Assembly (NCBI RefSeq): GCF_023898315.1
Contig: NC_064623.1
Location: 20,729,640 to 20,793,639 of the forward strand
Source: Schistocerca nitens
Lineage: Eukaryota > Arthropoda > Insecta > Orthoptera > Acrididae
Reading direction: 5' to 3'
Length of the DNA: 64,000 nt
Shown: positions 52,359-63,772 of the stretch, one piece after another
Layout of the letters: each line of letters opens with the position of its first letter
Position numbering within the stretch: position 1 is the first letter of the stretch
Notes under the pieces: model-generated
Told to the model about the DNA's origin: nothing
Databases searched by the model: none
What the model saw: only the letters and a program-made list of their open reading frames with translations
Translations under genes and position numbers: made by a program

Positions 52359-53250
52359 CAGGGGTTGGACCAAAATATGGAAACATCGCATACAGAACAC
52401 ATTACCGTGACTAAAGTGTTGTAGGAAAAGTATTGGCATACAGAGTAGGCTCCAGTAACTTCGGCATGGACATAATACACGTCCTGTGTGGTTTTCAAGG
52501 GAATGTTATACAACTCTTGCTGCAAAGTAATGGAAAGTTAAGTTAATAATGATAGAGGTGGATAGCGATCATGTTCCCTTCGCTGCTGAGTAGATCACAA
52601 AGGCACAGTGGTATCCAGAGGAGATGCGACGATTCATCTTCGTGCTCACAAAACCAGTCCTGGCTGATGCGAGCCTTGTGGTCAGGGGCACTGTCGTCTT
52701 GAAACGCAGTATCACCGCTGGGGAACAAATACTGCACCATGGGATGGACCTAATCAACCACAATTGTCACATAACCCTTGGCAGTAATGCGATCTTGCAC
52801 AGTAACCAAGGGTCCCATGCAATACCACGATATGGCAGCCCAAATCATTACCGAACCCCCATCTTGTTTCACTCTTCGGACGTAGTTGGAAAGAGAATGA
52901 ATCAAGACTCAACCAACGAAATGTCTTTCTTCCACTGCTCCACAATCCAGGTTTTATGGCTTCGGCACCACGTTTCCGTGTTACGGGCATTAGCATCACC
53001 GATGGGCAGGTTTGGAATTCCAGCTTACCCTGGAATTCCATGCTTCTGCAACTCCGTTCGCGCTGATTTGTCGCTTACAGGGCTCTAGAGTACGTCATTC
53101 AGCTCCGCAGTGACTTTTACAACACACGTCGTGTTAGTTGTAACACCACACCCGTCACTTATCTGATTTTAGTGTGTGTTCACCCCAGGTAATTGACTAA
53201 CAGATCAACAGAGAGTGCAAAACTGCCGCAATGTCGGATAACGCAAAGAA
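52359..53250 (-). pseudogene. Tc1-like transposase, dead
   Basis: The low-coordinate end, after a TA, is caggggttggaccaaaatat, a Tc1-type terminus. Minus-strand frames give HKTWIVEQWKKDISLVES (around the first catalytic Asp), then WDPWLLCKI-like and MVQYLFPSGDTAFQDDSAPD (second Asp in QDDSAPDH), followed by ARISQDWFCEHEDESSHLLW. Stops and at least three frameshifts are present. I did not find the matching terminus near 53.2 kb, so the right boundary is approximate and the N-terminal DNA-binding part may be missing. Confidence 0.72.
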
Positions 53251-55244
53251 AGTAATAAGGCCTTGTGACTCCTGATTGAACTGCGGTGGCAGTGTTGACA
53301 TTAATTGATTCTGAATTGATCCCTTTTAATTAAAAAGGGGTGCACATTGATGTTATATTCACCTATTGAATACCAGATGCAAATGTTGAACATAAAATTA
53401 ATGAAGAAAGTGACTTGGGATTTCAACTACTTGATTGAAAACAGATGCAGTCGATTAGCACAGATTTATTTTAACTCACGACCTTCAATCATCACATTAC
53501 ATGACTCTCCTAACAGGCAGTGGTAATAAATTGCGTTTGCGTGGAGTAAAGCGCGAGAACTCAAAAGTAATTCCTATCCACTGACCCAGGCGTAATGGGA
53601 AGTGCGAGAAGAATTCTACAACACACGGTCCATGAAACCCTGGAGGAAACTTTGCCGACGTGATCCAACAAATTAATCAGTGACCGGAGCGGGCGCAATA
53701 TCACCGAATACAGCGTGGCGGAGCGGCGTCGTTGTCTGGACGTCGGCCGACCTCGTGGTGCTGCAAGGCTGCGCTCGTCTATTCACTCCTATCTATCTTG
53801 CTCACTATATAGCTGAACCAAAACTTCCTATCTCCAAGCTCAATCGTTCCATTTGCTAGGTCCTAAACTGCAGAGATGCTGACTATTTCCCAGGCAAGCT
53901 GAGTAAAGAACGCCACATCCGCACTCATCCGCACTCTAGGCAAGCTGGGAAGACCTCTACGGAGACTTCTCCCAGTCCACTATCGCCTCGGTTCCCCCTC
54001 CAGCAAAATCACTTACGCCAATTGCAGCGCAAGACGCGTTAATTATGCGTCGCTCCCCAGTGCCGACCAATGCCTGCTCTGGGAAGTGAACAAATTCCCA
54101 CAAAATTTCCCTTCTTCTCAACTTCTCCTATTTAGCTCCTCCCAGGCCACCCATCAAGGTTAGCGTCTGCACAAACACCAGTTTTTCCGGAATTCTGACT
54201 TCCAGGAGAGTACTTCAAATTCCTTGGTCCTACGTTCCCATCGGAGGCCGACGTATTTCATTCTGTCGCTCTTCACCTGATTTACTTCAGACTCTGCAGA
54301 CCGTGAATTCAGCGTGAACTTTCTTTAGTCGCGAACACGCATATTTTGTCCTCTGTTGACCGCTCCACCGTAGCTTCGCGCGGCTTTCACGGATGTTTCA
54401 CTGAAAACGGGACGACGGACATTTATCAACAGGTGTACAAGTTCTCCGTCTGCTTCCCGGTACACCAGCATGGGGTCAACCACCCACTCACTGTCACTCA
54501 TCTTAAGGCAGCTGGAGGCCGCGCCCCGTTACCGCTTTCTCAAGAGTTTTGAGCCGCCCTAAGCTGCCTATTGTCGCTTCCCTTCGCTGCTCCCTAGCCA
54601 CACGCCGTGGTCAACTCTGAATACTTCCCTGGGATGCACTAGCCTCTAGTAAATCGACGCGTTTCCACAAAGTTTTCATGTCGTGTGAATTACTTTAAAA
54701 CCATCACCCGACATTAATTATTCCAATACGTCCATACTATACCCTCTACAAGATGCATTGTGCCTTGTCAGTCATTTTTGTTCAGCCCTGCTGTTCACTC
54801 AACGTGAGTTAGGTGATCTTTAATGACTTCATGTAAGGGGCATAGTTCTTGCCATCTTACATAGTTTTCGTCATAATCATCTCCAATGACCGTCTCGTCA
54901 CCGTCACCATATACACTCTTTCCTCTGCGTTGTGACGTGTGTTTTTCAGTGCGATTTAAGTATTCGATACAGTCCCTCTCAAAGCACAAACAGTTCGTCT
55001 ACCTTGGTTTCGGAACAACCGCCAACAACTCGAATCCACAAGGCTCCGACACAATGCAATCACAACTGCACAGAACGCTGTCCTGACCACTAGTTGCCCT
55101 TGGTAGCGTGCTGAGGGCGGCGCAGTGAGTCCGTCCGTGGTCAAACACATCAGTGCAGCCTGCAGGTTGGGCTAGCACTTACATTCATGTTGAAGCTTGC
55201 ATTTTTCGGGGTAATTCTATTTTTCTTTTTCTTTTTTTTTTTTT
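53251..55244. other. Unassigned 2-kb stretch
   Basis: A moderately GC-rich part (53600-54560) has no frame above 68 codons and no tRNA-like box, RT or transposase motif. Its composition would suit an LTR or UTR, but no paired ends were found. A poly-T run at about 55214-55257 borders the next feature. Confidence 0.4.
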
Positions 55245-55500
55245 TTTTTTTTTTTTCAAACCACTGTATCCGTTGGACATATTCCAATGTCTGTTTTGCC
55301 TGGCAGTTTCTACCCTCTACGGCTCCCTGTACTCCCTGACGTCTGAACGTCTTACTATCGTCATGTCCCTTAATATTTCCCACAAGTTCCTCTCCTCATC
55401 CCTTACCTTATCAATCGAACTGTTTTTCAACACATTTCTACAGCGCCACGTTTCAAACGCTTCGACTTCCGGCAGCCCATGATTAACTTCCAGGCGGTGC
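55245..55500 (-). pseudogene. LINE C-terminal fragment (RTE-like)
   Basis: The minus-strand frames read EVEAFETWRCRNVLKNSSID, KVRDEERNLWEIL and, in the next frame, VEGRNCQAKQTLEYVQRIQW. They parallel the RIEAFEMWCYRRMLKI, HVTNEEVLNRIGEK and EGKNRRGRPRDEY stretches of the 10.5-kb LINE but are strongly diverged, indicating an older or different RTE-like family. The poly-T tract on its low-coordinate side may be the poly-A tail of this fragment. No TSD was identified. Confidence 0.6.
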
Positions 55501-55649
55501 GCTGCTTCCAAATGTGCATTTTCACAATTTTTTTCCCCAAACTGAAGTCAATGGTTGATACTAGCAGTAACACGAGCACGACGCACGGAAATATCTCGTT
55601 GCCTCCTCCTTCATCCTGGGCAAAAAGAATACAGCGCCATCTTGAAAAG

Positions 55650-55853
55650 CTGGCCGATGCGGCCGAGCGGTTCTAGGCGCTTCAGTCCGGAACCGCGCTG
55701 CTGCTACGGTCGCAGGTTCGAATCCTGCCTCGGGCATGGCTCTGTGTGATGTCCTTAGGTTAGTTAGGTTTAAGTAGTTCTAAGTCTAGAGTACTGATGA
55801 CCTCAGATGTTAAGTCCCATAGTGCTCAGAGCCACTTCAACCTGTAGCTGCCG
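55650..55853 (+). mobile_element. SINE family A
   Basis: It has an A box ggccgagcggttctaggcgc, a B box ggttcgaatcctgcc and the complete tail to agccacttcaacc. The flanks share only short similarity (agctggccg and agctgccgg), so no firm TSD is claimed. Confidence 0.87.
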
Positions 55854-56016
55854 GTATCATGCTGTGCCAAGACGCCACAACTGCCCCTCTCAGCTGACGC
55901 TGCTTGTTTCATTCTGGTAGTGCGACCTACGATAAATGCAGGCGCGTGTGCGACGTCAGCAATGTTGTGTTACTCCCCGCCGACATAAACGCATTAATAC
56001 TGAGGCCCGTGTACAC

Positions 56017-56934
56017 TGCAAGTAGGCCGTTTAGGTTTTTATGTTGGTAACGCCATGTAGCGGTCTATATGAAAATCACTGACTTGTGCTGTGTGCAGTC
56101 TGTGGCTGGTTGGCATTGTTGTAATATTAGCTATTGTAGTGTTGGGCAGCTGGATGTGAACAGCGTGTAGCGTTGCGCAGTTGGAGGTGAGCCGCCAGCA
56201 GTGGTGGATGTGGGGAGAGAGATGGCGGAGTTTTCAGAGTGGATGATCTGGACGTGTGTCCATCAGAGACAGCAAGTTTGTAAGACTGCATGTCATGAAC
56301 TGATATATATATAATGACTTCTGAACACTATTAAAGCCCGCATCTCGTGGTCGTGCGGTAGCGTTCTCGTTTCCCACACCCGGGTTCCCGGGTTCGATTC
56401 CCGGCGGGGTCAGGGATTTTCTCTGCCTCGTGATGGCTGGGTGTTGTGTGCTGTCCTTAGGTTAGTTAGGTTTAAGTAGTTCTAAGTTCTAGGGGACTGA
56501 TGACCATAGATGTTAAGTCCCATAGTGCTCATAGCCAACACTATTAAAGTAAATATACTTTGTTATCTATCAAAATCTTTCATTTGCTAACTATGCCTAT
56601 CAGTAGTTAGTGCCTTCAGTAGTTAGAATCTTTTATTTATCTGGCAGTATTGGCGCTCGCTGTATTGCAGTAGTTCGAGTAACGGAGCCTTTTGTGAGGT
56701 AAGTGATTCGTGAAAGGTATAGGTTATTGTTAATCAGGGCCATTCTTTTGTAGGGATTTTTGAAAGTCAGATTGCGTTGGGCTATAAATATTGTGTGTCA
56801 GTTTAGTGTTGATCAGAGTAGGTAAAGAGCGAAATGTCTGAGTACGTTCAGTTCTGCTCACCTGTTTGAAAAGTAAATAATGTAAGAGGTTTATCAGCAC
56901 AGTCATTTATAAATTTTTCAATGGGGACGTTTCA
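56017..56934 (+). mobile_element. Solo LTR (4-bp TSD family), holding a SINE
   Basis: It has a perfect 4-bp TSD, acac, at 56013-56016 and 56935-56938. It starts tgcaagtaggccg and ends ggggacgtttca. Without the SINE and one of its TSD copies it is about 705 bp. It belongs to the longer subfamily (extra gttgatcag to tttatcagcacag section before the 3' end), like the copy at 3763 but without the inverted duplication. Confidence 0.9.
56337..56536 (+). mobile_element. Chimeric SINE (family D-type head, family A tail)
   Basis: A perfect 13-bp TSD, aacactattaaag, lies at 56324-56336 and 56537-56549. The head is cccgcatctcgtggtcgtgc with B box gggttcgattcccgg and gattttctctgcctcg, resembling family D (61.5 kb). 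The tail gtccttaggttagttagg to catagtgctcatagcc is that of family A. Confidence 0.9.
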
Positions 56935-57325
56935 ACACTGTAAAACTTGTCAAAGATTTCGTCGAATGTGTTACACCAAACTACTTCATTCGAGCTATTA
57001 CATACTCGTAAAATTGTTCGTCATTGCCGTCTGGGAATATATGCCGAACAGTTAATTGACTGTACAACAACATATGTTGGTGGCGAGCGCATTACGTTAG
57101 AAGACAGAAAAATGGAAACGATTGTGGGTGAAACCGTGTTTGGCGAGAAGCTCGAAATGTTTTCCGAATTTTCTTCGTCACCTACAGTGTGAGGACATAA
57201 AGAGCAACGAAAATTGTTTGAGAATGGACGAACAAACATTTCAGTTTGCCCTCATCAAACTGACCTCTCATATTTACAAATACGGTAGTCATTGAAGAAA
57301 CGCCTTTTATTAATTTCATTCATCA

Positions 57326-57525
57326 AAAATCGTTCAAATGGCTCTGAGCACTATGGGACTTAACTGCTGAGGTCATCAGTCCCCTAGAACTTAGAATTAC
57401 TTAAACCTAACTAACCTAACGACATCACACACATCCATGCCCGAGGCAGGATTCGAACCTGCGACCGTAGCGGTCGCGCGTTTCCACACTGTAGCGCCTA
57501 GAGTCGCTCGGCCACTCCGGCCGGC
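57326..57525 (-). mobile_element. SINE family A, reverse
   Basis: TSD tcattcatca at 57316-57325 and 57526-57535, perfect. It is a full-length copy with all boxes recognisable. Confidence 0.92.
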
Positions 57526-57535
57526 TCATTCATCA

Positions 57536-58937
57536 TAATCAGTGTTTTTGGAAAGCCTGCATCTGTCATTCAAGATTGAAATAATAAAACACTGCACTAG
57601 TTACGTATTTTTTCACGCTTAATATGACACGTTTCGAGAATTTATTCTCATTACCAAGAGGAAATATTTACATGGGTATTGAAGGTGTTTTTACCTGTAT
57701 TGTTCTGCCTCTCTTGCCCTTTCTGTGGTTTACTGCAATCAGACAGATTTCTTCTGTCCCACTTTTCGAAACCTCACTTAAAATACTAAGTAAATGTATG
57801 CTTGAACATGAGAATAAATTCTCGCGAAGCGTTGTGCGATTCGTGAAAAAAATACGAAACTGGTGCTGTGTTTCACTATTAAAATAATGAAATCTATTCC
57901 TAGTAAAAGATCGTCTCATTGTCAGATTAAGTTTTTTATAAACGGGAGAAAGCTATTCCAGCTTGTAATATAGATCTCGAATCCCACAGTGTACCATTTT
58001 ACGTATTACTTCGGAAACGTGTGAACTAATATATAATTCACCTAAGTAGGTATTAGTGAAGGTTAAGCCGGTATTTGGAGTACAAATCAATACGTTTATT
58101 TTACTTATGCACACTCTGAACAAACTTGGCTTTTCAGGTCTCCATCTCCTTTCACATCCTTCCTGTCTTTATGTAAGTTTAACATCATGCATAGTGTAGC
58201 CATCTCGAATGGAGCTGACTGCTGCAGCTATTTCTTTGTAAGTCCAACCACTTATTCGGTTTTTGTAGTTAGCGTGCTCTGTGTTAAGAAGAATTTCATA
58301 TTCTTCATAATTTGCTATGATCACTACGGCGGTAGTCACACACTTAATATAATACGTCATTTTTTAGTTTAAATGCACTAAACCAAGTAAAGCGACACGT
58401 ATGCAACGGCTCGTTCCAATTGCTATCAAATATCTTTGCTACAAGCTTCCCTACTACATAGTCAAACGTAGACCATATAATTTGAGGAAGCAGCTTTGAG
58501 AAGTATTTATCGCTGGTCACAAACACAACGCTGCTGACGTCACACATGCGTGCGCTCAGGTCTGTATTTATCTTAGTCCATGTTCTAATGGGTAGTGACG
58601 TAATTCGTAAGGGCACCAAAGACCCATGTCAGAAGTACGAGGTATCTTATAAATCAAATTAAGTTTAATGTAATTTTAAATTATGCTGATGGTCTCTTAG
58701 ACAGATAATACAGTGCATCGTAATAATATTAGTAGTCCCCCACAAATTGCCGGTTCTCTTCCCATGCAGTTCGTGTTTATAATATCCCGTGTTTCAAATT
58801 AATAGTGGGGTTTTAAGGCTTTCCAGCATTTATTAGAGTCAACACACGTTTATAAATAATGAAGAGCAAGTCAAATAATTTTTTTTTTTGCATAGTGTTT
58901 CAAATGGGCACCTATGTGTCGCGCTAGTAACAAAGAT
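57536..58937. other. Unassigned, with a repeated hairpin
   Basis: Bases 57635-57651 and 57808-57824 are a perfect 17-bp inverted pair (cgagaatttattctcat and its complement), each also a small hairpin. The first, read on the minus strand, is followed by GAAAC and resembles Penelope terminal-repeat stems, but no Penelope coding was found. Frames are at most 91 codons. Confidence 0.45.
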
Positions 58938-59225
58938 GGCGAGTAGTGAACAGAAAGCTTTTTGTTTTCCATAAGGCAAGGACTGAATCTGTAGTTGCAG
59001 CACAACACGGGTTCCGTATTACGCTCCAATGTAACCCTCCAAGTGACAGTAAAATCCGTAGGTGGAATCATCAATCTGAACACATGGGCTGTCATTGCAA
59101 AGCGAAGAGCACGAGGCGACCGAGGGTAATTGAGGAACGTGCTGAACGAATGAGAGAGTCAGTTAGGAAGGCTAGTCGTGAATTAGCAGTTCCAGTGACT
59201 TTTAAGCAGATGCTCACATTTACGT
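58938..59225 (+). pseudogene. IS630/mariner-type transposase N-terminus
   Basis: It begins at ATG with MASSEQKAFCFP then shifts frame. It continues as KARTESVVAAQHGFRITLQ, PPSDSKIRRWNHQSEHMGCH, KAKSTRRPRVIEERAERMRE and SVRKASRELAVP. The KSPGRPRV-like stretch between two helix-turn-helix units, and the RRASREL-x-(I/V)-P second unit, identify the DNA-binding region of the same transposase family as the relic at 44950. That relic's ELASDELGIPQ corresponds to the second unit. It breaks off after the second unit; no catalytic part is seen. Confidence 0.65.
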
Positions 59226-60489
59226 CCTTATCGTTTGCCGTTGTTACGAGCTCTGTCAGCCTACTGAGAAGTGATAACAGGATATCAGGATCTGGGAGTG
59301 GATGTCACTGAGCCCACAGAAGCAAACACATTTATCTTTATTTCACACAATATTTGGTCTGTACACGTCAGTAGTAAGTACACTTGATAATTGATCGCAA
59401 CAACAGCTTATATATACACACGTCGGTTTGTTTCTCGTTACATACAAAATGATTTTAAAGCGGAATTTTACGTGCCCATTCGATAGCGAAGGCCCACTTT
59501 AGTGCGATATTCGTTTATCGATATATGTTAACAGAGACAGTAAAACACGAGGAATAATAATCAGTATCCCATCAGCGACAGCATCCCTCTGGCCCGCCAA
59601 GCATGCAGCGCTACTCAGGCATTGCCATTTAATAAACAACGACCCTTTTAAGTAGATGACTCCATCCCAGCAATGCAAGAAACCACAGAAATAAAACCGG
59701 TTTACAAACGGGCACGCGCGGCGAGGACTCAAAAGGCTGCACCTTAAGTTTCTACAAGGCGTTCACTGAACATTCAGCCACTCACTCCTCGAAACAGTGC
59801 GCGCCACAACAGCAGAATACAACTTTATAAAACAGAGGGACTCTATCAGCAACACTCGTTTGAAAACACTAGACACACAAAACCACATTACCAGAACACT
59901 CTGCAAAACATGAGGCAAGGTTGTGCCTTACACTGGGTGCAACGCAATTTTGTTTACTCACGACAAACACTTTGCGCTTTTAAAAAAACATGACCATTAA
60001 CTAAAAACAACAGTTATTCTGTGCACTGATGATAAACGCTTCACATATTAGACAACAATTCTTTGCCTTTTCAAACACATGACCATCAGTTTAAACAATT
60101 TAATTAGCACACCGAAAAGCTTACTGCACAGACCTTGCCCTTTAATCAGGCTTCCCAAGTAACGGTTAAGTTAGGAAAAGCACACAGTTTGTTATTCAGT
60201 GCCCCGATGACAAGAGCTGCATCATTGCTTTGCTAAGAGAACAACTCTAGTGAGTGTATGTCGTAAGATAACTACCTTTAAAAGTCAGGATAAGATATCA
60301 GTTGCAGCGGCTTCTAATCATTGTTTAGCACAGTTTTAACTTAAGGCGAGGACAGAACGACGTCAGCATCCTTTAACATGACAGATCACTATCACATGCA
60401 ATCAGTAAACAGACAACACAGTGTCAAGGAATCAAGAGGACGGCAAGATTGCACAAAATGATCACTATTCTCAAAACTGACGTCCTTTT
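59226..60489. other. Unassigned AT-rich spacer
   Basis: No frame exceeds about 77 codons and no motif is recognised. Confidence 0.45.
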
Positions 60490-60880
60490 TTACGGGGTGT
60501 TGCGACAAACTTCGAGGGGCTGTAGAGGGTTTCTTGAGGAACAAATCGGGGATGGGAACCCGTGTCTGGAAACGTCATCTGGCGACGCCACAGAGCTTCA
60601 AAGTTATAGGCGTCGGCGCCTGCAACTAGGCCACCCGTTCGGCAGCAAATGTGGCTGTAGGATGCGTTCCACAGTTGGAACGTCTCGCAATGTTGTCTGG
60701 TGTTCAGCCATTGCGACTGATTGCCAGTGGAGAAGGTGGAGCTGGATGCTGTATAGGTATGCCTGGTCTCCTGTGAATTCCGTTGCCTCAGTGGATGACA
60801 GCTTCAGACACAGGTTTCCACTTTCAGTGGAATCTTCCAAAATCTATAACGTTTTTCGGTACACAGCAGAAAAATAAGCT
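60490..60880. other. Possible dispersed repeat, unclassified
   Basis: A GC-richer block starting ggggtgttgcgacaaacttc, with opposed frames of 142 and 78 codons and no known domain. From memory, similar text occurs dispersed in orthopteran sequence, but I cannot name the family or its ends. Confidence 0.35.
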
Positions 60881-61523
60881 GCACTTTGAAATGACCCCCC
60901 TCCCCTCCCTCCCTCCTAATTGCCACTGTTGTCCACAATAACCAAAGTCTTTTACGAAAAATTTGAGAGGAGCGAAGCCTACAATAAACTTTCTCGTTTA
61001 CATAGCTTTTCCTGTAGAGTTGGCTCCAGTTCTTCTTGTCTAGGGGTCTGATTCTTGAACCTGAAAATCTAACATTTTAGGTCCTCATGGTTGAATTGAT
61101 CTAAATAAATTTGAAGATGGTTGTTGCAGAATTTTTGTTGTTATGTTAGTATATTTTGTCACAATTTAGTATATCATACAGTTTTCTTTTTAATTTTCGC
61201 ATTAACAAAGCCGAAATCACAGTGTCGCCCAAAATACGTCCAATCACATCAGAAGCATGCTTACTAGTATTTCACTCTGCAGGAATAACCATGTTCCAAA
61301 GCGTGTACAGTTTTTCTTGACAAAATAATTTATATTAATTTCGATTATTATTTCATAAATTACTCCAGAAATAAACATAGTAAACAGTACTAGATAGCAT
61401 AATTAATAACAAAATTATAAGTGTGACAATAAATTGTTATTTCAAATGTTTCTAAAAATAATTTCAACTGTACATTATAACATCGAAAATAAACTAATTT
61501 ACTTTCATAAATTTTAGCTTGAA
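60881..61523. other. Unassigned AT-rich spacer
   Basis: No open frame of note and no repeat ends seen, apart from the first copy of the SINE D target duplication at 61507-61523. Confidence 0.5.
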
Positions 61524-61673
61524 GATGATGATGATATGATGAGAACAACACAAACATCCAGTCCCCAGGCAGAGAAAATCACCAATCCGGCAGGGAATTG
61601 AACCTGGGATCCGGTGATCCAGAGGCAGCAACGATAGCCACTTCTTTTTTCCATTAGACCACGAGCTGCCGAC
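61524..61673 (-). mobile_element. SINE family D, reverse, 150 bp
   Basis: A 17-bp TSD, ataaattttagcttgaa (61507-61523) against ataaatttcagcttgaa (61674-61690), 16 of 17 matching. On the minus strand the A-box region is ggcagctcgtggtctaatgg, the B box is aggttcaattccc, and then gattttctctgcctgggg, ending in CATCATCATCTTC repeats. Confidence 0.9.
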
Positions 61674-61690
61674 ATAAATTTCAGCTTGAA

Positions 61691-62739
61691 ATATAACCTA
61701 TAGTGTATAAATTATATGAAAGTTTTCAGAAAAGCAGCCGAGATAATATTGACCTGTACAAAATTCGAAAGATAATACTGGTATCGAGAACTACTGTGGA
61801 GGGAAAGTAATGCTAGGGGAGGATATCCCATTACAACTTGTAATTTAAATACGGCTGTGCGCTGAAGGCTACAAATCTAATGTCTCAAAATTCAATCCTC
61901 TATTGGTCCAAATATTATTTCTCTTCACTTTCCGTTTCACTCAGCTCTGACAATTTTCGTTAAATGTGAAAAAATGTCGACTGCACCGCGGTTCGAAGTC
62001 CAGGTTACAGTGTGGGTCGGCATGCTGTAACTGTCTGGCTAAGGCGGCTCAGAGGTCGTAACAAGGCAAGCCGAGGTCGTAGCTCGTTCAACAGGACTGT
62101 GGCTAGCAAAGTGCTGTGCTGTAGAAACCAACCTTGGCGCTCTATTTTTACAGTAAAATGAGTCTGTGGAGGTGTTTAACAAGACCGACAAACGTTCTCA
62201 TGATTTGCTTACACTTCTCTAGAGCCAGTTTCGAGGCGCCGCACGGCGATCAGGCGCAGCCAACTGTGCTAAAGTACCGTGAGCTCGTTTCGCCGAAGGA
62301 AGAGCAACTCGAGAGTACGGTTCGGCACACCGCCGGCGCCTCTGCGTGGGGAAACAGTATAAAGAAGTGTAGACCGCTCGCGGCGCCTGCAGCAGCTTAA
62401 GCCCGCACAGGCGTAATCGCCAACGCAAACACAAACACAAGCCGCGGTGTTTACAGCCACACGGCTGCCGTTACGTCACGTCAAATACGACGCAGACGCT
62501 CGGATCTGAGTAAAGAGGTCGACAACCTCAAGGCCAGTGTCACACACATACACACAGACAGACATCGCTCCTCGCAAAGAATGCGTACGTGGCGAGCTGT
62601 CACGGGGCCCAAACCTCTGGCAACAATTACGTAGATGGCCGTAACTGCACAGTCCCTAGTCTCTGACACCAGCCAGCCTGACTCACACCATTTGCTGACC
62701 TAGACCACTGGCTTGTCCGTGGGCTGTTGTTGACAGCCG
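61691..62739. other. Unassigned, with CpG-rich TATA-containing patch
   Basis: Bases 62210-62500 are CpG-rich and include cagtataaagaag (62354-62366), a TATA-like motif, and ttacgtcacgtcaaat (62471-62486), which has two overlapping TGACG/CRE-like sites. A promoter is possible, but no exon was found downstream. Confidence 0.35.
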
Positions 62740-62935
62740 GCCGCTGTGGTCGAGCGGTTCTAAGCGCTTCAGTGCGGAACCGCGCTGCTGCTACGGTCTC
62801 AGGTTCGAATCCTGCCTCGGGCACGGATGTGTGTGTGTCCTTAGGTTAGTTAAGTTCAAGTAGTTCAAGGCTCTAGGGGACTGATGACCTCAGATGTTAA
62901 GTCCCATCGTGCTTAGAGCCATTTCAACCATTTGC
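62740..62935 (+). mobile_element. SINE family A
   Basis: The head is ccggccgctgtggtcgagcg, the B box ggttcgaatcctgcctcggg, and the tail runs to agccatttcaacca. Flanks gttgttgaca and gctgtcgaca match 8 of 10, a probable aged TSD. Confidence 0.87.
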
Positions 62936-63172
62936 TGTCGACACCAGAACTTGTCTCCGGTCTTCCTGTAATCCTTCTAAATAGGCCGCGATCGGTGCCT
63001 GGTATGCTTGTAATGGAACCGTGTTACTTTCACATTCGTGTAACGTGTTGCCGTTATTGGAAATTACTTTTAGTCGTGAATTTTGATTAGTATTATGAGA
63101 AAGAAATGTTGCGAAACAACTGTAAAAGTAAATTGTGATTAGCAGCTGCACTTTGATTTCAGTGTTAAATAC

Positions 63173-63588
63173 AGGGTGATTCGGCTACCCTACCAGTAGG
63201 TTTCATGCAACCCGCAGTGCATTCAAAAACCAGATACGAAATTTTCATGTTCTCTCGCTCGCTACCTGAAAATTGTTAACCACAAAAAATGAGCTGGACC
63301 TTTCTTGTAGGAAATTTAATGCAGTTAAATCTTGTGATACATTTTCGATGAAAGGCACGGTTTTCGAGTTATTATGAAAAACTCGTTTAAGGTCACTTTT
63401 GTACGTTTTTCTTGAATAATCCGGAAACTATGCACTATAGCGAAAATTTATTCTCGTACAAAACTTAACTACTTTGAATTTCGTACAAAAAGATCCTATT
63501 CATTTTTTCTGCAGGACTAATAGTTTGCGCATGGCAGCCGAGAGAATATGAAAATATTGCACATGGTATCTGAAGACGTTGTGGGTTG
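63173..63588. other. Possible DNA-transposon start, unclassified
   Basis: It begins acagggtgattcggc, a start shared by several arthropod DNA transposon families. No matching opposite end or transposase motif was seen before the SINE at 63589. Confidence 0.3.
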
Positions 63589-63772
63589 TTCAAATGTGTG
63601 TAAAATCGTATGGGACTTAAGTGCTAAGGTCATCAGTCCCTAGGCTTACACACTACTTAACCTAAATTATATTAAGGACAAATACACACGCCCATGCCCG
63701 AGGGAGGACTCGAAGCTCCGCTGGGACCATGACTGCAGCGCCTAAGACCGCTCGGCTAATCCCTCGCGCCTC
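63589..63772 (-). mobile_element. SINE family E, reverse
   Basis: On the minus strand: head ggcgcgagggattagccgag, B box complement gaggactcgaagctcc, and tail taagtagtgtgtaagcctag with gggactgatgacc. Flanks gtgggttg and gtgagttg match 7 of 8, a possible TSD. Confidence 0.8.

Noticed and set aside
53600..54560. GC-rich block as a host exon cluster
   Set aside because: No frame above 68 codons and no convincing splice-bounded coding stretch; composition alone is insufficient.
57624..57887. 87-codon plus-strand ORF with hydrophobic stretch
   Set aside because: It spans the hairpin repeats, has no homologous pattern I know and is opposed by an 83-codon ORF.
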